This document shows, piece by piece, positions 1 to 11,009 of a stretch of DNA of 61,133 nucleotides (its first letter is position 1; each line of letters starts with the position of its first letter). A program made the translations under genes and the position numbers. The notes under the pieces are model-generated. The model was not told where the DNA came from and did no database searches. It saw nothing but the letters and a program-made list of their open reading frames with translations. The DNA lies in assembly GCA_028826165.1 (NCBI GenBank), contig JAPDFW010000034.1, positions 1 to 61,133 of the forward strand, written 5' to 3'. Origin of the DNA: Anaeramoeba ignava (lineage: Eukaryota; Metamonada; Anaeramoebidae).

Positions 1-63
1 TCAAAATTTCATTTTTCTTTAAATTTTTTTTTAAAACAAAATAATAAAATAAAATAAAATAAA

Positions 64-3000
64 ATGAATACAAATTTTTCTATTGAAACAAGAACTTTAT
101 TAGTTAGATTAACTTTTCATCCACAAACAAAATTTCTTAAACAATCACAAACAGAACAAATTACAAGAGTTGAACCTGTTGAAATTTTAAAAAGATGGAT
201 TAATTTTCATTTAGGAAATTCTCAAAAAATTAATAATCTCACTTCAGATTTACAAGTAATTTTATTTATTAAATTAAATATAGAATTAATTATAAAATTA
301 AATATAAAATTATTTATAAAATTATTTATAAAATTATTTATAAAATTATTTATAAAATTATTTATAAAATTATTTATAAAATTATTTATAAAATTATTTA
401 TAAAATTATTTATAAAATTAAATATAAAATTATTTATAAAATTATTTATAAAATTATTTATAAAATTATTTATTAAATTATTTATAAAATTAAATATAAA
501 ATTAAATATTAAAATTAATTATAAAATTATTTATAAAATTATTTATAAAATTATTTATAAAATTATTTATAAAATTAAATATAAAATTATTAATAAAATT
601 ATTTATAAAATTATTTATAAAATTATTTATAAAATTATTTATAAAATTATTTATAAAATTAAATATAAAATTAAATATAAAATTAATTATAAAATTATTT
701 ATAAAATTATTTATAAAATTAAATATAAAATTATTTATAAAATTAAATATAAAATTATTTATAAAATTATTTATAAAATTATTTATAAAATTAATTATAA
801 AATTATTTATAAAATTATTTATAAAATTATTTATAAAATTATTTATTAAATTATTTATTAAATTATTAATAAAATTATTTATAAAATTATTTATAAAATT
901 AATTATAAAATTATTTATAAAATTATTTATAAAATTAATTATAAAATTATTTATAAAATTATTTATAAAATTATTTATAAAATTATTCATAAAATTATTT
1001 ATAAAATTATTTATAAAATTAAATATAAAATTATTTATTAAAATTATTTATAAAATTAAATATAAAATTATTTATAAAATTATTTATAAAATTATTTATA
1101 AAATTATTTATAAAATTATATATAAAATTATTTATAAAAATTAAATATAAAATTATTTATAAAATTATTTATTAAATTATTTATAAAATTATTTATAAAA
1201 TTATTTATAAAATTAATTATAAAATTATTTATAAAATTATTTATAAAATTATTTATAAAATTATAAAATTATTTATAAAATTAATTATAAAATTATTTAT
1301 AAAATTATTTATAAAATTATTTATAAAATTATTTATAAAATTTATTATAAAATTAAATATAAAATTATTTATAAAATTATTTATAAAATTATTTATAAAA
1401 TTAATTATAAAATTATTTATAAAATTAATTATAAAATTATTTTATAAAATTATTTATAAAATTAAGTATTAAATTATTTATAAAATTATTTATAAAATTA
1501 TTTATAAAATTATTTATTAAATTATTTATAAAATTATTTATTAAATTATTTATAAAATTATTTATAAAATTATTTATAAAATTATTTATAAAATTATATT
1601 TTAGAATTTTAAAGCTTTATCAGTATTTTTAAAGAAATTAACACAAGTTGATTTTACATTGGTTATTTTTATTTCAGATGTAACAAAAAAACAAGAAAAA
1701 TTTGAAGAATGTATGAGTAAAACAGGTTATAATGATTTTGTTTGTTCTATTCAAGATATAATTGATGTAAAAATTAAAAATAGATTTGATTAAAATTTAA
1801 AAATAAAACTTTTTTTCATTTTAAAAAAAAAGGCAAATGAAGAAGAAGTTGTTAAATTTCTTGCCAAACTTTATTTATGGAATCCAAATCTTGAAGATAA
1901 TCAATCAAAAGAAGATGAAAATAATGATCAAAAACAAGATAATCAAACAAAAATTGAAACTAAATCAAATATTGAATCAGTAAAAAAAATATAAATTTAT
2001 TAATTAAAAAATTAAAAAATTAAAAAATTAAAAAATTAAAAAATTAAAAAATTAAAAAATTAAAAAATTAATTTAAATTAAAAAAGAAATTACCAAAAGT
2101 ATCAGATTCTGTAAGTGAAATTTTAGCAAGATTTCAAAGAAAAAGTAAATCACCAATATTATCAAAAATGATGAAAAAAGATGAAAAAGAATCAAATCAA
2201 GAAACTCAAAAAATTGAAGAACCAAAAATACCAGATAAAATTCAAAATTTAATTTCAAAATATCCAAAAGTTGAAGAACCAAAAATTGAAGAATCTAAAA
2301 TACCAGATAAAATTCAAAATTTAATTTCAAAATATCCAAAAGTAGAAGAACCTAAAATTGAAGAACCAAAAATACCAAATAAAATTCAAAATTTAATTTC
2401 AAAATATCCAAAAGTAGAAGAACCAAAAATTGAAGAACCAAAAATACCAAATAAAATTCAAAATTTAATTTCAAAATATCCAAAAGTAGAAGAACCAAAA
2501 ATTGAAGAACCAAAAATACCAAATAAAATTCAAAATTTAATTTCAAAAAGTCAAAAAGTAGAAGAACCAAAAATTGAAGAACCTAAAATACCAGATAAAA
2601 TTCAAAATTTAATTTCAAAATATCCAAAAGTTGAAGAACCTAAAATTGAAGAACCAAAAATACCAGATAAAATTCAAAATTTAATTTCAAAATATCCAAA
2701 AGTAGAAGAACCAAAAATTGAAGAACCAAAAATACCAGATAAAATTCAAAATTTAATTTCAAAATATCCAAAAGTAGAAGAACCAAAAATTGAAGAACCA
2801 AAAATACCAAATAAAATTCAAAATTTAATTTCAAAAAGTCAAAAAGTAGAAGAACCTAAAATACCAGATAAAATTCAAAGTTTAATTTCAAAATATCCAA
2901 AAGTTGAAGAACCAAAAATTGAAGTATCTAAAATAGGAGATAAAATTCAACAATTAATTTCAAAAAAAGAAATTGAAAAAGAAATTGAAAAAGAAATTCC

Positions 3001-6000
3001 AAAAAAAGAAATTCCAAAAAAAGAAATTGAAAAAGAAATTCCAAAAAAAGAAATAATTCCAAAAAAAGAAATAATTCCAGAAAAAGAAATTAAAAATGAA
3101 ATTCAAAAAAATGAAATTAAAAATGAAAAATTACCTTCATTCCATAAAATTATGCAAGAGGCAAACAAAAATTCAATCACAACTTCATCAAGAAACATAA
3201 TAAAACAACCAAATATACCAAAAGAAATTCCAGAACAAATCAAAAGTATATTAAGTAAAGAATATCAAACATCATCAAGTATTCTTGATAACATCATCAA
3301 AACAAAAAAGAAAATCTCTCAAAAAAACCCAAAATATATCGAAGAAATTTTAAAAAAAACAAATGAATCTTCTGAAGAACTTTTCGCTCCAAAAAAACCT
3401 GATTCATTTAAAGAAGAAAAACAAATTGATATTATTGTCAATCTTGAAGAAAAATTATCTCAAGAAGATAATCAAAAAATTGAAAAACTTTTAAATACTG
3501 TTGATGGTTATACTAATAATACTCAAAATTTTATAAGTGTTTTAACTAATGTTTTCAAAGAAATTGATGATGCTTTTCCAAAAGTGAATAAACAAAATTT
3601 GCAAATATCACAACATACTCAATCATTAGAAACATTTGGAACTAAAAAAACTGTATAATATATTTTTATATATATATATTTTTTGGATTGAATTTTATTA
3701 TTAAAAAAATTTTAATTTTAATTTTAATTTAATTTAAAGTTTAATCCTAAAAAAAGTCAATATCAATTATTAGCAGCAATTTTCTCAATTTTGGAATCAA
3801 ATTCAGTTCAAGGATTCACAAATCAAATCAAAAATGAAATTACTGATTTAATTTATGAAATGAATATTTCATTTGAAAATTTATATATTAATTGGATCAA
3901 AGTTGTTTATTTATTAAAAGGAAAATAAAATTGTTTCTGGACCTGAAGATAATGTTCTTATTTCTCTCGAAACTTTGTTTAGTTATTATATATACACTCA
4001 AAATTTCAAACAACAATTAACACAAACTTTACTTGAAAAATTTTTATCACAAAATTGTATAAATTTCTTTTTGTTTTTTTTTTAAAAAAATTTTTTATAT
4101 TTATTTAAATTACTTCTTTTTTTTTAGCTCAATTAATTTCAAAAATTAAGAAAACAGTTTTTAATTTAATTGATTATAATGTTCCTGGAAAAATTCAATT
4201 TGAAGTTTTTATTCAACCTTTAAAAATTTTAATTAGTGAATTATCAGAAGATTCAGAAAATACAGAAGAGGTTTTATAAAATTTAAATTTAAATTTAAAT
4301 CTAAATTATTTTAATATTTTAATATTTTTTTTAGGAAGCAAAAACAATTATTGAAGAAGTTAGAAAAAAATCATTTTCAACAACTTTAAAATCTATTATA
4401 TTGCATTATATGCCAAAAGAAGTTAAATTTGAAATCAATCAATCACTTACAGCAAAAGATAAAGATTCTGAATTAAAAAGATGGTTTGAAAGAGGAAAAA
4501 TGTATTTGGAACATCTTTTATCAGAAGATGATTTATATTTTTTGACAGCAATTTTTAACAAAACTTTATTTCTTCCATTTATTAAAGAAGCTGCAAATCC
4601 AGTGTTTTATTTGTTTGAAATGTTTGGAGAATCATTGAATTTAATTTTATTCACAATTTCACAAGTTGTTCTCAGCACAGTTTCTGCTGGAACATTGTTA
4701 AAAGAAGATTTTGCTGGAGAATTTACAAAAATTTATACTTTTGAAAATGGAAAAAAATTTCTTCAAGAAATTCTTTCTAAACCTATTATTGAATATTGTA
4801 AATCAAATGATTCTTTAGATTTGGATCCATCAAACGCTAATTTTGAAGGGAATTTGGAAGAAAATACTGAAAAAATGAAGCATTATTTACAATCATTTTC
4901 AAAAGCAATTTTATCATCAGCTCAAAAAGTTCCTGAAAATTTTAAAGTTATTTCTTCTTTGATTAAACAAGATTTAATGTCTAGATTTCCTGATAATGTT
5001 ATTTCTGTGATTTGCACATTTATTTTATCAAATTTTATTTGTGAAATTCTTAAAAATCCATTTGAATATGAAATTATTAATTGTATTTATTTGAAAAAAC
5101 AATAAGAAAAAAAGAATTTTAATTTTTTAATTCAAAATTTAAAATTTAAAATTTAAAATTTAGTTGAACCAAATCCTAAATCAAAAAGAGGACTTGAAAA
5201 TTTATCTTTAGTTTTTGAAACTTTATCTATTGGAGCTGCATTTGGATCAAATAAAAAGAATTTTCAACCACTTAATAGTGTTATGATTCAACAATTTTCA
5301 GCAAGATCAAATTTTATAAATTCCATTTCAGGATTAGTAAATAATAATAAATTATAAAAATTAAATTTAAATATTTTAAATATTTATATTTATATATTTA
5401 TTTTTTGATTAGAAATCTTTTGAATATCAAGTAGTTAAAAAAGAAGAAGTTCATGAACAATCAACAAAATTAAAAAAAATAAAACCAAATTCAGCAATGG
5501 CAACTCTTCAACAAGGAATATTAAAGAAAAAAGCTTTAATGAAATGCTTTTTAGATATTGGAAGTCATATTTTAATTACACAAAATAAATCAATAGATTA
5601 TTCAACAAATATTGGAAATTTTTATATCCAAAAAATTCACAATCAATTTAGATCAATTTATCAAAAAATGAATAAATTAAATGAATTTATTGATGATTTA
5701 GATATGCTTTTAGATAATTATCAAGATAAAAAGAAGAAATTCATGAAGAAAAGAAAATCAAAATCCAAATCAAAATCCAAATCAAATTGAAAATCAAAAT
5801 GAAAATCAAATGAAAAAAATTCTTTATATGATTTTAATAAAATGAATCAAAAACAATTAATAGAAATTTGGAATAATTTATCTGAAGTTGAAATATCAAA
5901 AGAAGGAAAACTTCATTTTTCAAATTCAGGTGGAGCTTTTAGTTGGAAAAAAAGATATTTCATTTTGAAATCAAATTTATTAGCAATTTTTCAAGATAAA

Positions 6001-6207
6001 TCACATGCAAAAGAATCAAATGCTAAAGAAATTATTGTTCTTCATTCTTCTATTTTGATTGGATATTCTAATTCAATTTCTTATTATAAAAAAAAAGTTT
6101 TCCAAATTACAAGAACTGATCAATCTATTCTTTATTTATGTTCTGATAGTCAAAAAGAAAATGAAGATTGGGTTCATACTCTTAGAAATGCAAGAAAAAA
6201 GAAATGA
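64..6207 (+). CDS. CH domain / 24-residue repeat / RasGAP-like / PH domain protein
   Basis: I reconstruct nine exons: 64-255, 1605-1766, 1833-1979, 2087-3652, 3740-4056, 4128-4270, 4335-5082, 5164-5336 and 5413-6207, all with GT...AG junctions that keep frame. Exons 1-3 give a fimbrin-type calponin-homology domain (EILKRWINFHL, then INNLTSDLQ). Exon 4 holds 11 copies of a Lys/Glu/Pro repeat. Exons 5-8 resemble a RasGAP domain (an LDPSN...NLEEN segment, AILSSAQKVP, SRFPDNVI and the final helices), but the arginine-finger region reads TLLKEDFAGEF and the usual FLR motif reads LSN, so catalysis on Ras is doubtful. The end of exon 9 is a PH domain (EGKLHF...WKKRYFILKSN...W near the C-terminus). 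One surplus G near 3920 creates TAA at 3926. Stops TGA at 5788 and 5800 separate the GAP part from the PH part in the same frame, so the PH domain could instead be its own small gene (ATG 5842). Likely a cytoplasmic scaffold linking actin, Ras-type GTPases and membrane. About 1400 residues if continuous. Confidence 0.72.
256..1604 (+). repeat. Intron of the CH/RasGAP-like gene filled by an AAAATTATTTAT satellite
   Basis: The intron runs from GTAATT at 256 to TTTTAG at 1604, 1349 bp against 64-107 bp for the other introns of this gene. It is an almost uninterrupted array of the 12-mer AAAATTATTTAT with variants containing AAATTAAATATA. Long reading frames on both strands here (IKLF repeats on +, NNFI repeats on -) are by-products of a 12-bp unit that lacks stops in some frames. 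Confidence 0.85.
2219..2967 (+). repeat. Coding 72-bp tandem repeat, 11 copies (KVEEPKIEEPKIPDKIQNLISKYP-type)
   Basis: Inside exon 4 of the CH/RasGAP-like gene. Each unit encodes 24 residues: an acidic/basic Pro linker (EEPKIEEPKI) followed by a predicted short helix (DKIQNLISK). Eleven IQxLISK cores are visible; copies 5 and 9 end SQ instead of YP, copy 10 is shortened to 19 residues and copy 11 is divergent. Related single motifs (SVSEILARF upstream, EQIKSILSK and SILDNII downstream) suggest that the array grew from one short helical motif. 72 bp is six times 12 bp. Confidence 0.85.
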
Positions 6208-6275
6208 GAACAATTTTTTATTTTTTTATTTTTTAATTAATTAAAAAATTTATTTCAAAAAAATTTTTATTTTTC

Positions 6276-6283
6276 ATTTTTTT
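6276..6283 (+). promoter_or_regulatory. TCATTTTT initiator-like motif before the epimerase gene
   Basis: A T-tract followed by TCATTTT places an A at 6276, 32 bp before the ATG at 6308. The same motif precedes most genes in this window at 20-60 bp and fits the initiator consensus TCAYTW known from parabasalids. The role is inferred. Confidence 0.4.
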
Positions 6284-6307
6284 TCTTTTAAAAAAAAAAA
6301 TATTAAA

Positions 6308-9300
6308 ATGTTTAAATTAAATTTTAAAAATTCTTTATCTTCTTCTTTTAATTCAATTCCTTTTCAATCTACTAATAATTTTTTAACTCGAAAATTAACT
6401 ACAATTTTTAAAGAAGAAAAAAAAGAAAATTTTGAAATTGGAAGATTTAATCACATTGCAATAGCAGTTCCAGATTTAAAAAAAGCAGGAGAAATGTATA
6501 AAAATACATTTGGAGCAGAAATATCAGAAATTATGGTAAATTATTTTCAATTTACAAAATATTTAAATAAATCAAAATATAAATCAAAATATAAATATAA
6601 ATATAAATATAAATATAAATATAAATATAAATATAAAAATAAATATAAATATAAATATAAATATAAATATAAATATAAATATAAATATAAATATAAATAT
6701 AAATATTAATATAAATATAAATATAAATATAAATATAAATATAAATATAAATATAAATATAAATATAAATATAAATATATATAAATATAAATATAAATAT
6801 AAATATAAATATAAATATAAATATAAATATAAATATAAATATAAAAATATAAATATAAATATAAATCTAAATATAAATATAAACATAAATATAAATATAA
6901 ATATAAATATAAATATAAATATAAATATAAATATAAATATAAATATAAATATAAATATAAATACAAATATAAATATAAATATAAATATAAATATAATAAA
7001 TATAAAATATAAATATAAATATAAATATAAAATATAAATAAAAATATAAATATAAATATAAATATAAATATAAATATATAAAATATAAATATAAAATCTA
7101 AATATAAATCAAAATATAAATATAAATCTAAATCTAAAATATAAACATAAAAACATAAATATATAAAAATAAAATATAATATAAATATAAATATAAATAT
7201 AAATATAAATATAAAAATATAAAATATAAATATAAATATAAATAAATATTATTATGAAATATAAATATAAAAATATAAATATAAATATAAAAATATAAAT
7301 ATAAAATATAAATATAAATATAAATATAAATATAAAATATAAATATAAATATAAATATAAATATAAATATAAATATAAATATAAATATAAATATAAAATA
7401 TAAAATATAAATATAAATATAAATATAAATATAAATATAAATATAAATATAAATATAAATATAAATATAAATATAAATATAAATATAAATATGAAATATA
7501 AATATGAAATATAAAATATAAATATGAAATATACAAATATAAATATAAATATAAATATAGAAATATAAAAATAAATAAAATATAAATATAAATATAAAAT
7601 ATAAATATAAATATAAATATAAAATATAAATATAAATATGAAAATATAAATATAAATATAAAATATAAATATAAAATAAATATAAATATAAAATATATAA
7701 ATATAAAAATATAAATATAAATATAAATATAAATATAAATATAAAATATAAAATATAAATATGAAATATAAAAATATAAATATAAATATAAATATAAATA
7801 TAAAATATAAATATAAAAATATATAAATATAAAATATAAATATAAATATAAATATAAATATAAATATAAAATATAAATATAAATATAAAATATAAATATA
7901 AAAATATAAATATGAAATATAAATATAATTATGAAATATAAATATAAATGTAAATATAAACATAAAATATATAAATATAAAATATAAATATAAATAAAAT
8001 ATAAAATATAAATATAAATATATAAATATAAAATATAAAATATAAATATAAAATATAAATATAAATATAAAATATATAAATATAAATATAAAATATAAAT
8101 ATAAAATATAAAATTTTAAATATAAATATAAATAAAAATATAAATACCCAAATATAAATATAAATATAAAATATGAAATACAAAAATATTTTAAATATAA
8201 ATATAAAATTATGATAAAATATAAAATATAAATATAAATATAAATATAAATATAAATATAAATATAAATATAAAAAATATAAATACAACATAAATATAGC
8301 AACATAAACATATAAATATAAATATAAATATTATAAAATATAAATATAAATATAAATACTATAAATATAAATATAAATATAAATATGAAATATAAATATA
8401 AATATAAATATAAATATAAATATAAATATAAATATAAATATAAATATAAATATAAATATAAATATAAATATAAAATATAAAATATAAATATAAATATAAA
8501 TATAAATATAAATATAAATATGGAAATATAAATATAAATATAAATATAAATATAAATATAACGAAATATAAATATAAATATAAATATAAAATATAAATAT
8601 AAAATAAATATAAATATAAATATAAATATAAAAATATAAATATAAATATAAATATAAAATATAAATATAAATATAAATATAAATATAAATATAAATATAA
8701 ATATAAATATAAATATAAATATAAATATAAATATAAATATAAATATAAATATAAATATAAATATAAATATAATTATAAATATAAATATAAATATAAATAT
8801 AAATATAAATATAAATATAAATATAAATATAAATATAAATATAAATATAAATTAAATATATAAATATAAATATAAATATAAATATAAATATAAATATAAA
8901 TATAAATAAAATATAAATATAAATATAAATATAAATATAAATATAAATATAAATATAAATATAAATATCAATATAAATATAAATATAAATAATTTTGAAA
9001 ATAAATAGCATCTTCCAGAACATGGAGTTTCAACAATATTTGTAAAACTTGCTAATACAAAAATTGAATTATTACATCCTTTAGGTGAAAAATCACCTAT
9101 TAAAGGTTTTTTGGAAAAAAATCCAATGGGAGGAATTCATCATATGTGTTTAGAAGTTGAAAATATTCAAAAAGCAATTAAACAAATGGAAAAATCTAAT
9201 ATTAAAACTATTGGAAAAGAACCTAAAATTGGTGCTCATAATAAACCTGTTATATTTTTACATCCTAAATCTGTTGGTGGTGTTTTAATTGAACTTGAAC

Positions 9301-9314
9301 AAAATTCAAATTAA
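6308..9314 (+). CDS. MCEE: Methylmalonyl-CoA epimerase, probably organellar
   Basis: Two exons, 6308-6535 and 9009-9314, joined GT/AG in phase 0 to give 177 residues. After about 40 residues rich in Ser, Asn, Lys and Arg, compatible with a mitochondrion- or hydrogenosome-type leader, comes a complete vicinal-oxygen-chelate fold: [63 protein letters not shown] and a final IELEQ. The family's metal-ligand positions (His49, the ELLHP His, the GGIHH His and the terminal Glu) are all present. The enzyme interconverts the epimers of methylmalonyl-CoA in the succinate-propionate route, which anaerobic protists use to make propionate. The second exon has only an alternative TTG codon internally, so splicing over the large repeat intron is required. 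Confidence 0.9.
6536..9008 (+). repeat. 2.47 kb epimerase intron made of AAATAT hexamers
   Basis: Begins GTAAAT at 6536 and ends AAATAG at 9008. Nearly all of it is (AAATAT)n with interspersed AAATATATAAAT, AAATCA and ATGAAATAT variants. The Tyr/Lys, Phe/Ile and Tyr/Leu repeat frames on both strands are artefacts of the hexamer. No other structure seen. Confidence 0.9.
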
Positions 9315-9720
9315 AATTTAAAATTCAAATTCAAATTAAAATTCATTTAAAATTAAAATTAAATTAAAATTAAAATCAAAATTAAAATTAAAATTAAAAT
9401 TAAAATTAAATTCAAAATTAAAATTTAAATTTAATTTTAATTTAAAGTTAAAATCAAAATTAAAATTTAAATCTAAATCTAAATCTAAAACTAAAATTAA
9501 AATTAAAATTAAATTTAAAATTAAAATTAAAATTAAAATTAAAATTATAATTTAAAATTAAATTCAAAATTAAAATTAAAATTAAAATTAAAATTCAAAT
9601 CAAAATTAAAATTTAATTTAAAATTCATTTATAAAATTAAAATTAAAATTAAAATTAAAATTAAAATTAAAATTAAAATTAAAATCGGATAAAAAATAAA
9701 AAATTAAAATTTAAATTTTT
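9315..9720. repeat. AAATTA/AAATTC hexamer repeats between genes
   Basis: The 400 bp after the epimerase stop are imperfect AAATTA, AAATTC, AAATCA and AAATCT hexamers with no gene. They end in a T-rich stretch with ATTTTCATTTTTCC immediately before the next small gene. Confidence 0.75.
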
Positions 9721-9758
9721 TGAATTTTCATTTTTCCTTCTTCTTTTTTTTAAAAAAA

Positions 9759-9971
9759 ATGTTAAATCAAAATGAATTCATTTTACAAATTATTGAATCA
9801 ATTAAAAAAGAACAATTTCAAGAATCAATTTTAAATGAAATTTCAAAAGATCGTTCAAAAACTCAAAAATTCATTTCATTTTCAAAAGAAATTCCAATTA
9901 ATTTAAAAGAAATTCTTACAGTCGTTTTCGATCAACCAAGGACAAAAAAAGGAAAATTTAAAAAAAAATAA
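9759..9971 (+). CDS. Small unknown protein, 70 residues
   Basis: ATG at 9759 follows the T-tract/A-tract context typical of gene starts here, with TTTTCATTTTTCC centred 29 bp upstream. The predicted protein is helical and charged (IIESIKKEQFQESILNEI), with a basic Lys-rich C-terminus. Codons are normal for the neighbouring genes, and the frame ends TAA before a noncoding stretch. I do not recognise a family. It could also be a chance frame, or the first exon of a gene broken by the transposon relic that starts about 50 bp later. Confidence 0.45.
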   Translation: MLNQNEFILQIIESIKKEQFQESILNEISKDRSKTQKFISFSKEIPINLKEILTVVFDQPRTKKGKFKKK

Positions 9972-10019
9972 TAAAAATTTTTTTAAATTTTATTAAATTT
10001 TTTTTTAATTGAAAAAATT

Positions 10020-10980
10020 CAATGAAATTTTTATGTTAAAAAACACGTGTTAGTTTTTTAATAAGATTTGCCATTTAAATTTTATAATAGTTTTTAAAAG
10101 GTTTTTTAAATGAAAAATACAGTTAAAATTTCTTTTAAATTTCTAATTTAAATTTTAATTAAAAAATACAGTTAAAATTTCTTTTAAATTTCTTATTTAA
10201 ATTTTAAATAAAAAAACAAATTAAAATTTTTCTATTTCGTTTATTTTAAACTAATTAACAAATCTAATTAAAATTTCTTTTTAATTTCTTTTATTTTAAT
10301 GTAGCTTTTTAAACAAAAATTAAAATTAAAATTAAAATTAAATTCCATTTTCACTTCAAAGATCAATTTCTGTGCTTTTTTATGAACAAATTTGGAATGT
10401 AGTTTCTAATAAATATTAACTTTAGTTACTTAAAACATTTAAAGAATACTAAAATCAACCAAAATTTTGTTTTAATTCATTTTGTTTTTATTTAAAGTAG
10501 TTATAAAAAATTATAACTATAATTCCCAAATCAATAAACAATTTTAAATCAAAATCTAAATTAAACAAATTTTTTTCTATTTCTTTTTTCTATTTCTTTT
10601 TTTTGATGAACAACATACCTTTTCAAAACAAACAACCGAAAAAATAAAACGGACTTTTGTTTAATAGTTAACAATAATCCATCTTAGCAATAATTAAAAT
10701 CCTTGTTTAGTGTGCAGATATTTGTGTTAATAATTTTATATTGAATATCAAAAATCCTTTTTTTTCAACAACTGAAAAAAACAATTCCAGAAAAAAGGAA
10801 AACATATCCACATAAGAAAGTAGCATTTTTGATAGGATCTCCTTATTATAATCTTCTTTCCAAAATACTTTCCCAAACAGAAATTTGCTTATATCGACAA
10901 CAATATGGAGTTGAAAATCGCAGTCAACTGATGCTAAAAGAGGAGAAAAGAAAATAAAAAATCTCAATACTTATCTCTCA
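10020..10980 (+). pseudogene. Decayed 5' part of the same DDE transposon as at 16.85-19.2 kb
   Basis: About 580 bp of leader (from the ACACGTGTTAG region through TTATAACTATAATTC and CAATAAACAATTTTAAATC) matches, with many changes, the leader at about 16860-17140. The old start is ATG 10606: MNNIPFQNKQPKK then stop, against MINNIPFQNLQVNKQKG in the intact gene. Similarity continues weakly (AAAATCCTTGTTT..., GTGTTAATAAT..., TCTTCTTTCCAAAATACTTTC) to about 10980 with stops and indels, and ends where satellite begins. No catalytic motif remains. A reverse-strand frame at 10707-10967 is not convincing. Confidence 0.6.
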
Positions 10981-11009
10981 AAAAAATTGATATGCAGGAG
11001 TGTTTATGT

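Noticed and set aside
64-990. A 261-codon frame continuing through the first repeat and a reverse 162-codon frame
   Set aside because: Only the first 64 codons have normal composition; the GTAATT donor at 256 and the acceptor at 1604 restore a CH domain.
6584-9023. Many Lys/Tyr, Phe/Ile and Leu/Tyr repeat frames on both strands
   Set aside because: They lie wholly within the hexanucleotide intron of the epimerase, whose two exons join perfectly.
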